Assembly (NCBI RefSeq): GCF_900100195.1
Contig: NZ_FNES01000001.1
Span: 1 to 64,000 of the forward strand
Reading direction: 5' to 3'
DNA length: 64,000 nt
Source: Billgrantia gudaonensis
GTDB lineage: Bacteria; Pseudomonadota; Gammaproteobacteria; Pseudomonadales; Halomonadaceae
In this document: piece by piece, positions 54,569 through 63,048 of the stretch
Position numbering within the stretch: the stretch's first letter is position 1
Layout of the letters: each line of letters starts with the position of its first letter
Translations under genes and position numbers: made by a program
The notes under the pieces: model-generated
Told to the model about the DNA's origin: nothing
Database searches by the model: none
What the model saw: the letters and a program-made list of their open reading frames with translations, nothing else

Positions 54569-54594
54569 TTACATCCATACATGGATGAATGTAA
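54569..54594. promoter_or_regulatory. TetR/AcrR-type operator of the RND efflux operon
   Basis: This 26-base element (arms TTACAT and ATGTAA, centre CATG) is palindromic at 22 of 26 positions. Its reverse complement contains TACATTCAT-CC-ATGTATG, the best form of the shared core. It resembles the 24-base AcrR operator of E. coli. It lies 41 bases before the adaptor ATG, and a tetR gene lies at the end of the locus. Confidence 0.7.
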
Positions 54595-54635
54595 GATTCG
54601 CCCACCTTGACGCCTACAACGGGAACGACAGAATC

Positions 54636-55916
54636 ATGAAAACCCTGTTCCGTAATGGACGGATGGCCCTGTGGGGGCTCGCCGCTGGCTTGCTCCTGGC
54701 CGCCTGTGGCCAGGAAGAAGCGCCCCAGCAGGCCCAGCAGGGCGGCCAGGAGCGGCCGCCGCAGCCGGTAGAGGTTGCGGAACTGAGCCCTCGGGACATC
54801 TCACTGGAGAAATCCTATCCCTCGCTGTTGCGCAGTGACGATGAGGTCACGCTGGTGGCGCGAGTGAGTGGCACGCTGGAAGAGCGCCATTTCGAGCCCG
54901 GCCAACTGGTAGAGGAGGGCCAGACGCTCTATACCATCGAGCCGGACCTCTATCAGGCGGTAGTCAACCAGCGCGAGGCCGATTTGCAGAGCGCGCGTGC
55001 CGAGCTGGCCCGCGCCCAGCGTGATGCCGAGCGCTTCGAGCGACTGCTGAGCCAGAATTCGGTGAGCCGCCAGCAGGTCGATCAGGCGCGCGCCGAGCTG
55101 GGAGTGGCCAGCGCCTCGGTGGCCCAGGCCGAAGCGGCATTGGAAAGTGCGCGCATCGATCTGCGCTATGCCGAAGTCACGGCGCCGGTATCGGGGATGA
55201 TCGGTCTATCGCAGATCAACGTGGGCAACCTGGTGAACTCGGGGACCGAGCTGGCCACCATCACACCGTTGGATCCCCTGGAAGTGCGCTTTCAATTGCC
55301 TCAGCGCGATGCCTTCGAGCTGCGTCGCCAGATCGGTGAGTCGTCGGTGGACGCGATCACTGCGCGACTGCAGGTTCCCGGCGTCGATGGCGGAGAGGGA
55401 GACGTCCTCGAGGGACGGCTGGACTTTCTGGGGTCACGGGTCGACGAAGCGACCAGCACCGTCCAGGCCAGTGCCAGCTTCCCCAATTCCGACGGCCAGG
55501 TGCTGCCTGGCCAGTTCGTGCGCGTGAGCCTGGAGGGGCTCAAGCGCTTTGACGTGCTGGCGGTACCCGAGATCGCCGTGGGCCAGGGGCTGATGGGCCC
55601 ACAGCTGTTCGTGCTGGATGACGATGACGTGGCCCGTGCCCGCCCGGTGGACCTGGGCGAGGTGGCCGGCCCCTGGCAGATCATTCGCGGTGGCATCGAG
55701 GCCGGCGAGCGTGTGATCGTCGGCGACCCGTCGGGCATCGAGCCTGGCACGCCCATCGATCCGCAGCCCTTCGACGGCGATGCCGGCGAGATCGTCGAGG
55801 CGGTCGAGAACGCCGAAGCCGAGGAAGAGAAGCAGGCCGCTGAAGCGATCCAGGAAGGAGGCGATGCCGGCGCATCGGCGCAGGCCGATGAGGGCGGTGA
55901 GGACGACGCTTCATGA
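54636..55916 (+). CDS. RND efflux periplasmic adaptor, AcrA family lipoprotein
   Basis: The 426-residue protein has a lipoprotein signal ending in LLAAC (Cys23). It continues with the lipoyl halves (VARVSGTLEERHFEPGQLVEEGQ; VTAPVSGMIGLSQINVGNLV), an alpha hairpin between them and the beta-barrel domain. An acidic Glu/Ala-rich tail of about 60 residues at the end is unusual for AcrA. I chose the ATG at 54636, which starts the signal peptide. Its stop overlaps the pump gene as ATGA. Confidence 0.93.
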   Translation: MKTLFRNGRMALWGLAAGLLLAACGQEEAPQQAQQGGQERPPQPVEVAELSPRDISLEKSYPSLLRSDDEVTLVARVSGTLEERHFEPGQLVEEGQTLYTIEPDLYQAVVNQREADLQSARAELARAQRDAERFERLLSQNSVSRQQVDQARAELGVASASVAQAEAALESARIDLRYAEVTAPVSGMIGLSQINVGNLVNSGTELATITPLDPLEVRFQLPQRDAFELRRQIGESSVDAITARLQVPGVDGGEGDVLEGRLDFLGSRVDEATSTVQASASFPNSDGQVLPGQFVRVSLEGLKRFDVLAVPEIAVGQGLMGPQLFVLDDDDVARARPVDLGEVAGPWQIIRGGIEAGERVIVGDPSGIEPGTPIDPQPFDGDAGEIVEAVENAEAEEEKQAAEAIQEGGDAGASAQADEGGEDDAS

Positions 55917-58900
55917 ATTTCTCCAATTTCTTCATCAAGCGTCCGGTCTTCGCCACGGTGCTGGCGATCATCCTCACGGTGATGGGGGTGATGAGCATGC
56001 GGGTGCTGCCCATCGAGCAGTACCCCAACGTGGTGCCGCCTACGGTGTCGGTGCAGGCGCAGTTCCCCGGCGCCGATGCCGAAACGGTCGCCCAGACCGT
56101 CGCCGCGCCCCTGGCCGAGGCGATCAACGGCGTCGAGGACATGCTCTACATGACCTCGACCAGCGGTGACAACGGATCGATGAGCCTGGATGTCGCCTTC
56201 AACATCGGGACCGACGGCGACATCAACACCATCAACGTCAACAACCGGGTGCAGGGGGCGCTCTCGCAGCTGCCTGAGGCGGTCCAGTCCCAGGGCGTGA
56301 CGGTGGAGTTGCAGTCGAGTTCGATCCTGATGCTGGTGGCGTTGATCTCGCCGGAGGGCGATTATGACAACGTTTTCATGCAGAACTATGCCGCCCTCAA
56401 TATCCTCGACGAACTGCGCCAAGTTCCGGGGGTAGGCAACGCGGAAGTACTGGGTGGCGGCGAGTTCGCCATGCGCGTTTGGATGGACCCGGACAAGCTG
56501 GCCCAGTACGACCTGACGCCCACTGAAGTGGCGAGTGCCATTCGTTCCCAGAACACCGAGGTACCGGCGGGCAGCCTGGCGGCCACTCCGCAGAGCGATC
56601 CGCGGGCGTTCAGCTACACCATCACCGCGGGCGGACGTCTCAACGACGTCGACGAATTCCGCGACATCTTCCTGCGCACCAACCCGGATGGCTCGTCGCT
56701 GCGTCTGGAGGACGTGGCGCGCATCGAACTCGGCGCGTCCTTCTACGGGGTCGATGCCAAGCTCAACGGCGCCACCATGACGCCGATCATCATCAACCAG
56801 CAGCCGGGGGCCAACGCCCTGGAGACGGCGTCGGCCGTCAAGGAGACGATGCAGGATCTCGAGGGGCGTTTCCCGCCGGGGCTGGAGTACGTGGTGCCCT
56901 ACGATACCACGCTGTTCATCGATGCCTCGGTGGAGACGGTGACCCATGTGTTCGTCGAGGCCTTCCTGATCGTCGGCGTCATCCTGTTCATCTTCCTGCA
57001 GAACTGGCGCTTCACGGTGATCGCCATGTCGGTGGTGCCGGTATCGGTGCTGGCCACCTTCTCCGGTTTCTATGCCTTCGATTTCTCGATCAATCTGCTG
57101 ACCCTGTTCGCTCTGGTGCTGTCCATCGGCATCGTGGTGGACGATGCCATCCTGGTGGTGGAAAACGTCGAACGGGTGCTCAGTGAGGACGAGGATATCA
57201 CGGTCACCCAGGCGACGATTCGAGCCATGAAGGAGGTGGGGGGGCCAGTCATCGCCACCTCGCTGATCATGGCCGCGGTGTTCATCCCGGTGGCTTTCCT
57301 CGGCGGTTTCACCGGCCAGATCTACCAGCAGTTCGCCTTGACCGTGGCGATTTCGGTGGCTTTCTCGGCGCTGATGGCACTGACCTTCACCCCGGCGCTG
57401 ACGGCGATCTTCATCAAGCACAAGCCGGCCATGGGACAGTCCAGGCTGATGCGCGCCGTGTATACGCCGCTACGCTTGTTCGATCGCCTGTTCGCGGGCA
57501 TCACCGCGGCTTACCTGTGGGTCGTCAAGGTGCTCGTGCGCTTCTGGGGGTTGGCGTTGCTGCTCACCGGCCTGGTGATCGGGGGTTCCTGGTGGCTCTA
57601 CCAGATCACGCCTTCGTCCCTGGTGCCGGAAACCGACCAGGGCATCGTGCTGGCCAGCGTGCAACTCCCCGACTCCGCCTCGCTGCATCGCACCGAGACC
57701 TACATGGCCAAGCTCAGCGAGCGTATCGAGGAAATCCCCGGAGTCCGCTACAGCTCGGCGGTGGCCGGCTACGACATCCTTTCGAGTGCGGTCAACACGG
57801 CGCGTGGCGTGATGTTCATCAACATGGATCCGTGGGACGAGCGCGAGTTGACGGCCGAGCAATTGGTGGGGCGGATCATGCAGCTGGGGGCCCAGGTTCC
57901 TGGTGGTTCGGCGATGGCCTTCAACGTGCCGCCGATCATGGGCCTTTCTACCACGGGTGGCTTCACCGGCTATCTGCAGTCCTTCGAGGGGGCCTCGTCG
58001 CAGGAGCTCTTCGAGGCGTCGGTACAGGTGATGCAAGCCGCCAACCAGCATCCGGCACTGCAGCAGGTGTTCACCACCTTCAATGTCAACGTGCCGGGGT
58101 ATCGTGCCGAAATCGATCAGCAGAAGGCACTCAGCTACGGCGTGGCGCTGGAAGACCTCAACGCCACCCTGTCGAACACTTTCGGCAATGGCTTCGTCAA
58201 CTACTTCAGCTACCAGAACCGCAACTTCCAGGTCTATCTGCAGAACGAGGATGAATTCCGCCGGACGCCGGACGATATCAACAACGTTTACGTGCGCGGC
58301 GGCGATGGCGAGCGGATTCCGCTCTCGGAGTTCGTCACCCTGGAACGTCAGGCCAAGCCGGCAGTGGTATCACGCTTCGGCGTCTATCTTGGCGCCCAGT
58401 TCCAGGGCGGCCCGGCGCCGGGCTACAGCTCCGGTCAGGCCATCGACGCCATGGAAACCATCGTCGCCGAGACCCTGGGCGATGGCTGGGGCATGGGCTG
58501 GACCGGTACCGCCTACCAGGAGAGTCAACTGGGCAACACCGCCACCCTCGCCATCGTGTTCGGCCTGCTGATGGTGTTCCTGATCCTCGCTGCCCAGTAC
58601 GAGAGCTGGTCGCTACCATTGGCGGTGCTGACCGCCACGCCCTTCGCCTTCCTGGGCGGTATCGGTGGCATCGTCCTGCGCGGGCTCGATACCAGCGTCT
58701 ACGTGGAAATCGGCATGTTGGTGGTGGTCGGTCTGGCGGCCAAGAATGCCATCCTGATCGTCGAGTTTGCCGAACTGCAGCGCAAGGAGCGGGGCCAGAC
58801 GATCCGCGAGGCAGCCATTACCGCCGCCGAGCTGCGTTTCCGGCCCATCGTGATGACCTCTCTGGCGTTCATCTTCGGCACGCTGCCGCTGGCGCTGGCC

Positions 58901-59092
58901 ACTGGGGCGAGTGACGTCAGCAGCCACCATATCGGTACTACCGTGGCGGTGGGCATGGCCACGGTGGCGGTGCTGGGCAGCTTCTTCGTGCCGAGCTTCT
59001 ACGCCATGATTGCAGCTATCGCTGACTGGATGCGGCGCAAGCTGAAAGGCGAGGCTGACACGCCACGCAGGCTGGAGAGCGAGGTGAGGTAA
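55913..59092 (+). CDS. RND multidrug efflux pump, AcrB/HAE1 family
   Basis: The 1059-residue inner membrane pump begins MNFSNFFIKRPVFATVLAI. It has the proton-relay aspartates in GIVVDDAILVVENVER (about residues 405-420), and the second-half lysine and partners in GLAAKNAILIVEFAEL (about 940-955). Its length and its G-x-VDDAI motif place it in the hydrophobic/amphiphilic efflux group. Translation is coupled to the adaptor. It forms a tripartite pump with the adaptor and TolC-like proteins. Confidence 0.96.
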   Translation: MNFSNFFIKRPVFATVLAIILTVMGVMSMRVLPIEQYPNVVPPTVSVQAQFPGADAETVAQTVAAPLAEAINGVEDMLYMTSTSGDNGSMSLDVAFNIGTDGDINTINVNNRVQGALSQLPEAVQSQGVTVELQSSSILMLVALISPEGDYDNVFMQNYAALNILDELRQVPGVGNAEVLGGGEFAMRVWMDPDKLAQYDLTPTEVASAIRSQNTEVPAGSLAATPQSDPRAFSYTITAGGRLNDVDEFRDIFLRTNPDGSSLRLEDVARIELGASFYGVDAKLNGATMTPIIINQQPGANALETASAVKETMQDLEGRFPPGLEYVVPYDTTLFIDASVETVTHVFVEAFLIVGVILFIFLQNWRFTVIAMSVVPVSVLATFSGFYAFDFSINLLTLFALVLSIGIVVDDAILVVENVERVLSEDEDITVTQATIRAMKEVGGPVIATSLIMAAVFIPVAFLGGFTGQIYQQFALTVAISVAFSALMALTFTPALTAIFIKHKPAMGQSRLMRAVYTPLRLFDRLFAGITAAYLWVVKVLVRFWGLALLLTGLVIGGSWWLYQITPSSLVPETDQGIVLASVQLPDSASLHRTETYMAKLSERIEEIPGVRYSSAVAGYDILSSAVNTARGVMFINMDPWDERELTAEQLVGRIMQLGAQVPGGSAMAFNVPPIMGLSTTGGFTGYLQSFEGASSQELFEASVQVMQAANQHPALQQVFTTFNVNVPGYRAEIDQQKALSYGVALEDLNATLSNTFGNGFVNYFSYQNRNFQVYLQNEDEFRRTPDDINNVYVRGGDGERIPLSEFVTLERQAKPAVVSRFGVYLGAQFQGGPAPGYSSGQAIDAMETIVAETLGDGWGMGWTGTAYQESQLGNTATLAIVFGLLMVFLILAAQYESWSLPLAVLTATPFAFLGGIGGIVLRGLDTSVYVEIGMLVVVGLAAKNAILIVEFAELQRKERGQTIREAAITAAELRFRPIVMTSLAFIFGTLPLALATGASDVSSHHIGTTVAVGMATVAVLGSFFVPSFYAMIAAIADWMRRKLKGEADTPRRLESEVR

Positions 59093-59220
59093 CGGTGCTG
59101 GCGGCGGCCGGTACGGAGAGCTGGCCCCCGCCAGATACCGCAAGCTCGGCGTTTTGGTCGTCTGGCTACTAGGCTCAAGGCAAGACGGCTTGGGACGCTC
59201 GGATGAAACAGGAGGATCGC

Positions 59221-59874
59221 ATGGAAGGCGTTCGTCAGATAGCGCTGAGTTTCCCCACCGTGGTGTTCAGTGCGCTGTTGATACTGGTAGCCGTTTACTG
59301 GCTGCTAGTGCTGCTGCGCCTGGCGCCACTGGAACTTTTCGAGCACGACAGCCTCAAGGGCGATCATCTGGCCAGTACTCTGGTGGCGCTGGGGTTCGCC
59401 GGGGTGCCGGCGAGCGTTGCTCTTAGCGTGCTGTTGGCTCTGGCGGGGGCGCTCACGTTTGCGGTGGAACTCCTCGTGCTGCGTTCGTTCGACTGGGGGC
59501 TATTCCGGATCCCGCTGGGTTTGGTGGTGCTGTGGGCGACATTGGCCCTGATGTCACCGCCGGCCGCCGCTCTATGCCATGCCTTGCATCGCTGGTTCCA
59601 CCGCCATGCGGCGGGCCATCGTCGCAGCCTGCTCGGCGAGTGCGTGGCGGTGCAGGCCGAGCCGGATGCTCAGGGCTGGACCACGGCCACGCTGGTTGAT
59701 GACCCCGAGTGCAGCGTACGCCTGCATGGCAAGCCGGAGAGCATGCCGCATGCCGGCGAGCGCCGGGTGCTGGTCAAGTACGTGGCCGACGAGGACGCCT
59801 TTCGTAGCGTGGCGGAGCATGACTACCTGGATGCACGGACGCGCCTTTCCCGGCTGCATCTCAAGCGACGTTGA
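59221..59874 (+). CDS. YqiJ-like membrane protein with C-terminal OB-fold
   Basis: The 217-residue protein has three or four N-terminal hydrophobic helices (about 8-115) followed by a soluble domain (about 135-217) with the pattern of an NfeD/YqiJ-type OB-fold (LGECVAVQAEPDAQGWTTATLV, RRVLVKYV). YqiJ partners with flotillin-like YqiK in E. coli; no flotillin gene is visible here. AGGAGG lies five bases before the ATG at 59221. It sits between the pump and the convergent tetR gene. Confidence 0.6.
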   Translation: MEGVRQIALSFPTVVFSALLILVAVYWLLVLLRLAPLELFEHDSLKGDHLASTLVALGFAGVPASVALSVLLALAGALTFAVELLVLRSFDWGLFRIPLGLVVLWATLALMSPPAAALCHALHRWFHRHAAGHRRSLLGECVAVQAEPDAQGWTTATLVDDPECSVRLHGKPESMPHAGERRVLVKYVADEDAFRSVAEHDYLDARTRLSRLHLKRR

Positions 59875-59907
59875 GCGCAGCGTGACGATGGGAGGCAGCG
59901 GCCGTTC

Positions 59908-60549
59908 TCATCGCCGGGTCGGTGGCGTGTAGAGACCTGGGGCTGACAGCAGGTGTAGAAGGGTCTCGACCTGGGCGATGCCGCGTGTCTGCAGTGAAAA
60001 GGCCTCCGGGGTGCGCAGCCAATCATGGAAGAGACCGCCGAGGCAGGATTGCAGTAGATCAGCGGCCAAGGATGGGGAAACGTCGTCACGCAACTGGCCA
60101 CGGGCGTCGGCGGCCTGGAAGTAGTCGTTGAGGGCGCCCAGGCACTCGTCGGCCATTTCGTGCTGCATGGCGATGGGATCGATGTCGCTGAAGAACTCGC
60201 AGCGATGGATCAGGATGGCGTGTACGCGCCGATAGCGTGGCTGCTCCAGGCGCTCGAAGCCCTTCAAGCAGGCAAGCCGTATCGCCTCCAGCGGGCGTTC
60301 GGACAGGCCCGGGTCGCCGATCTCTTCGACCAGCTCCTGGAACGGCATGCGCACCCGTGCCAGCATCGCGCGAAAGAGTTCCGCCTTGTTGCGGAAGTGC
60401 CAGTAGACGGCGCCACGGGTCATGCCGGCCTGTTGGGCGATCTGTTCCAGCGAAGCACGTGCCACGCCCCGTTCATAGAAGACCACCTCGGCGGCATCGA
60501 GCAGTGTTTCACGGGTTGCGGCGGCTTCCGCCTTGGTGCGTCGGGCCAT
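59908..60549 (-). CDS. TetR/AcrR-family transcriptional repressor
   Basis: The 213-residue protein has an N-terminal TetR helix-turn-helix (LEQIAQQAGMTRGAVYWHFRNKAELF, about residues 35-60) with the start TKAEAAATRETLLDAAEVVFYERGVARAS, as in AcrR and TtgR. The C-terminal ligand domain has the AcrR-type length. It is the likely repressor of the pump operon at 54636-59092, of itself through the site at 60610-60627, and possibly of the MCE operon. Confidence 0.92.
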   Translation of the reverse strand: MARRTKAEAAATRETLLDAAEVVFYERGVARASLEQIAQQAGMTRGAVYWHFRNKAELFRAMLARVRMPFQELVEEIGDPGLSERPLEAIRLACLKGFERLEQPRYRRVHAILIHRCEFFSDIDPIAMQHEMADECLGALNDYFQAADARGQLRDDVSPSLAADLLQSCLGGLFHDWLRTPEAFSLQTRGIAQVETLLHLLSAPGLYTPPTRR

Positions 60550-60609
60550 GGGTTGGCGCGCTCCTACTGACAGGTGATGACTGCCATTCTACCTGAGCGC
60601 GCCACCATT

Positions 60610-60627
60610 TACATTCATCCTTGTATC
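60610..60627. promoter_or_regulatory. Candidate autoregulatory operator of the tetR gene
   Basis: TACATTCAT-CC-TTGTATC matches the efflux operator core at 16 of 18 positions. It lies about 60 bases upstream of the tetR ATG, where autoregulation is expected, and about 80 bases before the AstE-like gene on the other strand. Confidence 0.6.
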
Positions 60628-60713
60628 TTTCTTGCCCACGGTGTCTGGCGGCTCGTCATTTGGCGGGCATCGCGGTATAAAGGGAAAACACTGTTCGTCA
60701 ACAGGCCGTGATC

Positions 60714-61745
60714 ATGCCGCGTGTCCCTTTCGAGCTAGCCGGTGTCCGGGTGGAGCCTGGCAGCCGTACCCAGATCGACGTGCCGGTGGCGCGTCTTTAC
60801 ACCCATGCGCCGCTGCACATTCCCGTGGAGGTGGTGCACGGACGGCAGGGCGGGCCGGTGCTGCTGGTGTGCGGTGGCATCCATGGCGACGAGATCAATG
60901 GAGTGGAGATCGTTCGCCGACTGCTGCGCTCGAAACAGCTCCAGGGGCTGCGTGGCACCCTGGTGGCGGTGCCCATCGTCAATGTCTTCGGCTTCGTTCA
61001 GCATAGCCGCTACCTGCCCGATCGGCGCGACCTGAACCGTTGCTTTCCCGGGAGTGAGTCGGGCTCGCTGGGGGGGCGAGTCGCAGCGCTGTTCCGCGAG
61101 GCCATCGTCGATCATGCCACTCACATCATCGACCTGCACACCGGGGCGATCCATCGCACCAACTTGCCGCAGATCCGTGCTCAACTCATCCCCGGGGGCG
61201 AAACCGAGCGCATGGCCAATGCCTTCGGCGCGCCGGTGGTTCTCAATGCCGAGCTGCGCGAGGGCAGCCTGCGCCACTATGCCCAGAATCGCGGCATTCC
61301 GGTGCTCACCTATGAGGCTGGCGAGGCGCTGCGTTTCGACGAGTGGGCGATCACACCGGGGGTGCGCGGTGTGTTGAGGGTGATGCGCCGCCTGGGCATG
61401 CTGGCCGGTGAGCATCGCCGTCGCCCGCCGCCGGCGGCAGAGATTGCCAACGGTTCGAGTTGGGCGAGGGCGCCCATCGATGGCATTCTGCGCCCGCGTG
61501 TGCGTCTGGGCGCGCGGGTGGCCAAGGGGGACGTACTGGGCAAGGTGGCCGACCCGTTCGGCAATGCCGAAGCAGCCGTCACTGCCATGGCCGATGGCAT
61601 CGTGATCGGTATGGGTCGGTTGCCGCTGGCCAACGAGGGTGAGGCGCTGTTTCACATTGCACGTTTCGATGCCATCGAAGAGGCGGAGAGTGCCGTCGAG
61701 GACTTCCACTCCAGCCTGGAGCCGCCGCCCGATCCGCTCTATTGA
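60714..61745 (+). CDS. Succinylglutamate desuccinylase/aspartoacylase family protein
   Basis: The 343-residue protein has the M14-type zinc site GIHGDEINGVE (His and Glu, about residues 61-71) and IIDLHTG (second His), with RRDLNRCFPG for substrate binding. The C-terminal 90 residues are a beta-rich domain (APIDGILRPRVRLGARVAKGDVLGKV) as in larger members of the family. The substrate is unknown; no arginine-succinyltransferase genes are adjacent. A GTG at 60708 is an alternative start. Confidence 0.88.
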   Translation: MPRVPFELAGVRVEPGSRTQIDVPVARLYTHAPLHIPVEVVHGRQGGPVLLVCGGIHGDEINGVEIVRRLLRSKQLQGLRGTLVAVPIVNVFGFVQHSRYLPDRRDLNRCFPGSESGSLGGRVAALFREAIVDHATHIIDLHTGAIHRTNLPQIRAQLIPGGETERMANAFGAPVVLNAELREGSLRHYAQNRGIPVLTYEAGEALRFDEWAITPGVRGVLRVMRRLGMLAGEHRRRPPPAAEIANGSSWARAPIDGILRPRVRLGARVAKGDVLGKVADPFGNAEAAVTAMADGIVIGMGRLPLANEGEALFHIARFDAIEEAESAVEDFHSSLEPPPDPLY

Positions 61746-61829
61746 CGGCGCGGGAAGGCACGCAGCCCTGCATGCAGTGGCCAGGCGTTCTATGATGAGA
61801 CGTTCGATCCACCAGACGAGAGAGCTCCC

Positions 61830-63032
61830 ATGCAGTGGCCGTTTTCCCGGCGCGCCCAGGCGCTGACCAGTTCCGCCATCCGTGAAATCCTGAAAGTGAC
61901 CGAACAGCCGGACGTGATCTCGTTCGCCGGTGGCCTGCCGTCGGCGGCCACGTTTCCGGTGGAGGCGATGCGGGCGGCGACCCGCAAGGTGCTGGCGGAG
62001 CGGGCGGAGAGCGCGCTGCAGTACGGGCCGAGCGAAGGCCTGGGCCCGTTGCGCGAATGGATCGCGGCGCAGCACTCCGCTGACGGCAGCGAGGTGCGCC
62101 CCTCCCAGGTGTTGTTGACCACCGGCTCCCAGCAGGCACTGGACCTCATCGCCAAGGCCTTGATCGACCCCGGCAGTCGCGTGCTGGTGGAAACGCCGAC
62201 CTACCTCGGCGCGCTGCAGGCCTTCTCGCTGTTCGAGCCAGACTACGTGTCGGTGGCCAGCGATGAGCAGGGGCTGCTGCCCGAGGCGCTGACCCCCGAG
62301 GTCATCGAGGGCGCGCGCTTCCTGTACGCGCTGCCCAACTTCCAGAATCCGACCGGTCGTCGGCTGCCGCTCGCGCGTCGCGAGGCGCTGGCAAAGCTCG
62401 CCCGCGAGCAGGGCCTGCCGATCATCGAGGACGACCCCTACGGCGATCTCGACTATCAGGGCGAACGGCTGGCCAGCCTGCGTTCGCTGGCGCCGCAGCA
62501 GGTGATCCACCTGGGGTCCTTCTCCAAGGTGCTGGCACCGGGGCTGAGGCTGGGCTACGTCATCGCCGACGAGCCCCTGATCGCCAAGCTGGTGCAGGTC
62601 AAGCAGGCCGCCGACCTGCATACACCCAGCTTCACCCAGCAGGTGGTCCACGAGATCGTCAGCCAGGGGTTTCTCAAAGAGCACATTCCGGGCATTCGCG
62701 CGCTCTATGCCGAGCGCTGCGGGGCCATGCTCGCCGCATTGGAACGCCACATGCCGCGCGGCGTGCACTGGAACCGGCCCGAAGGGGGGATGTTCATCCG
62801 GGTGACGCTGCCCGAAGCGCTGGACAGCACCACGCTGCTGGGCGAGGCGATCCGCGAGCGGGTGGCCTTCGTGCCCGGCGCGCCGTTCTATGCCACGGCG
62901 CCCCGTGCCAATACGCTGCGCCTCTCGTTCGTCACCGTCGCCCCGGCGCGGATCGAGGAGGGCGTCGCGCGCCTCGGGCGGCTCATCGCCACGCACCTGG
63001 AAGGCGTCGCGGCGCACCGTCCGGTGCTCTGA
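61830..63032 (+). CDS. PLP-dependent aminotransferase (2-aminoadipate/LysN-like, class I/II)
   Basis: The 400-residue protein has the fold-type I pattern: FAGGLPSAATFPVEAM near the N-terminus, YALPNFQNPTGRRLPLARR, the PLP-phosphate and Asp region IIEDDPYGDL, and the PLP lysine in GSFSKVLAPGLRLGY (about residue 230). It belongs to the MocR-like/LysN aminotransferase branch without the GntR domain. Possible substrates are aminoadipate or aromatic and branched amino acids. AGAG precedes the ATG. Confidence 0.88.
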   Translation: MQWPFSRRAQALTSSAIREILKVTEQPDVISFAGGLPSAATFPVEAMRAATRKVLAERAESALQYGPSEGLGPLREWIAAQHSADGSEVRPSQVLLTTGSQQALDLIAKALIDPGSRVLVETPTYLGALQAFSLFEPDYVSVASDEQGLLPEALTPEVIEGARFLYALPNFQNPTGRRLPLARREALAKLAREQGLPIIEDDPYGDLDYQGERLASLRSLAPQQVIHLGSFSKVLAPGLRLGYVIADEPLIAKLVQVKQAADLHTPSFTQQVVHEIVSQGFLKEHIPGIRALYAERCGAMLAALERHMPRGVHWNRPEGGMFIRVTLPEALDSTTLLGEAIRERVAFVPGAPFYATAPRANTLRLSFVTVAPARIEEGVARLGRLIATHLEGVAAHRPVL

Positions 63033-63048
63033 GGCCTCGGCGACGGCG

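Noticed and set aside
55301..57421. 706-codon minus-strand frame opposite the pump genes
   Set aside because: Antisense shadow of the adaptor and AcrB-like genes, rich in His/Gln/Arg as expected for reversed coding sequence.
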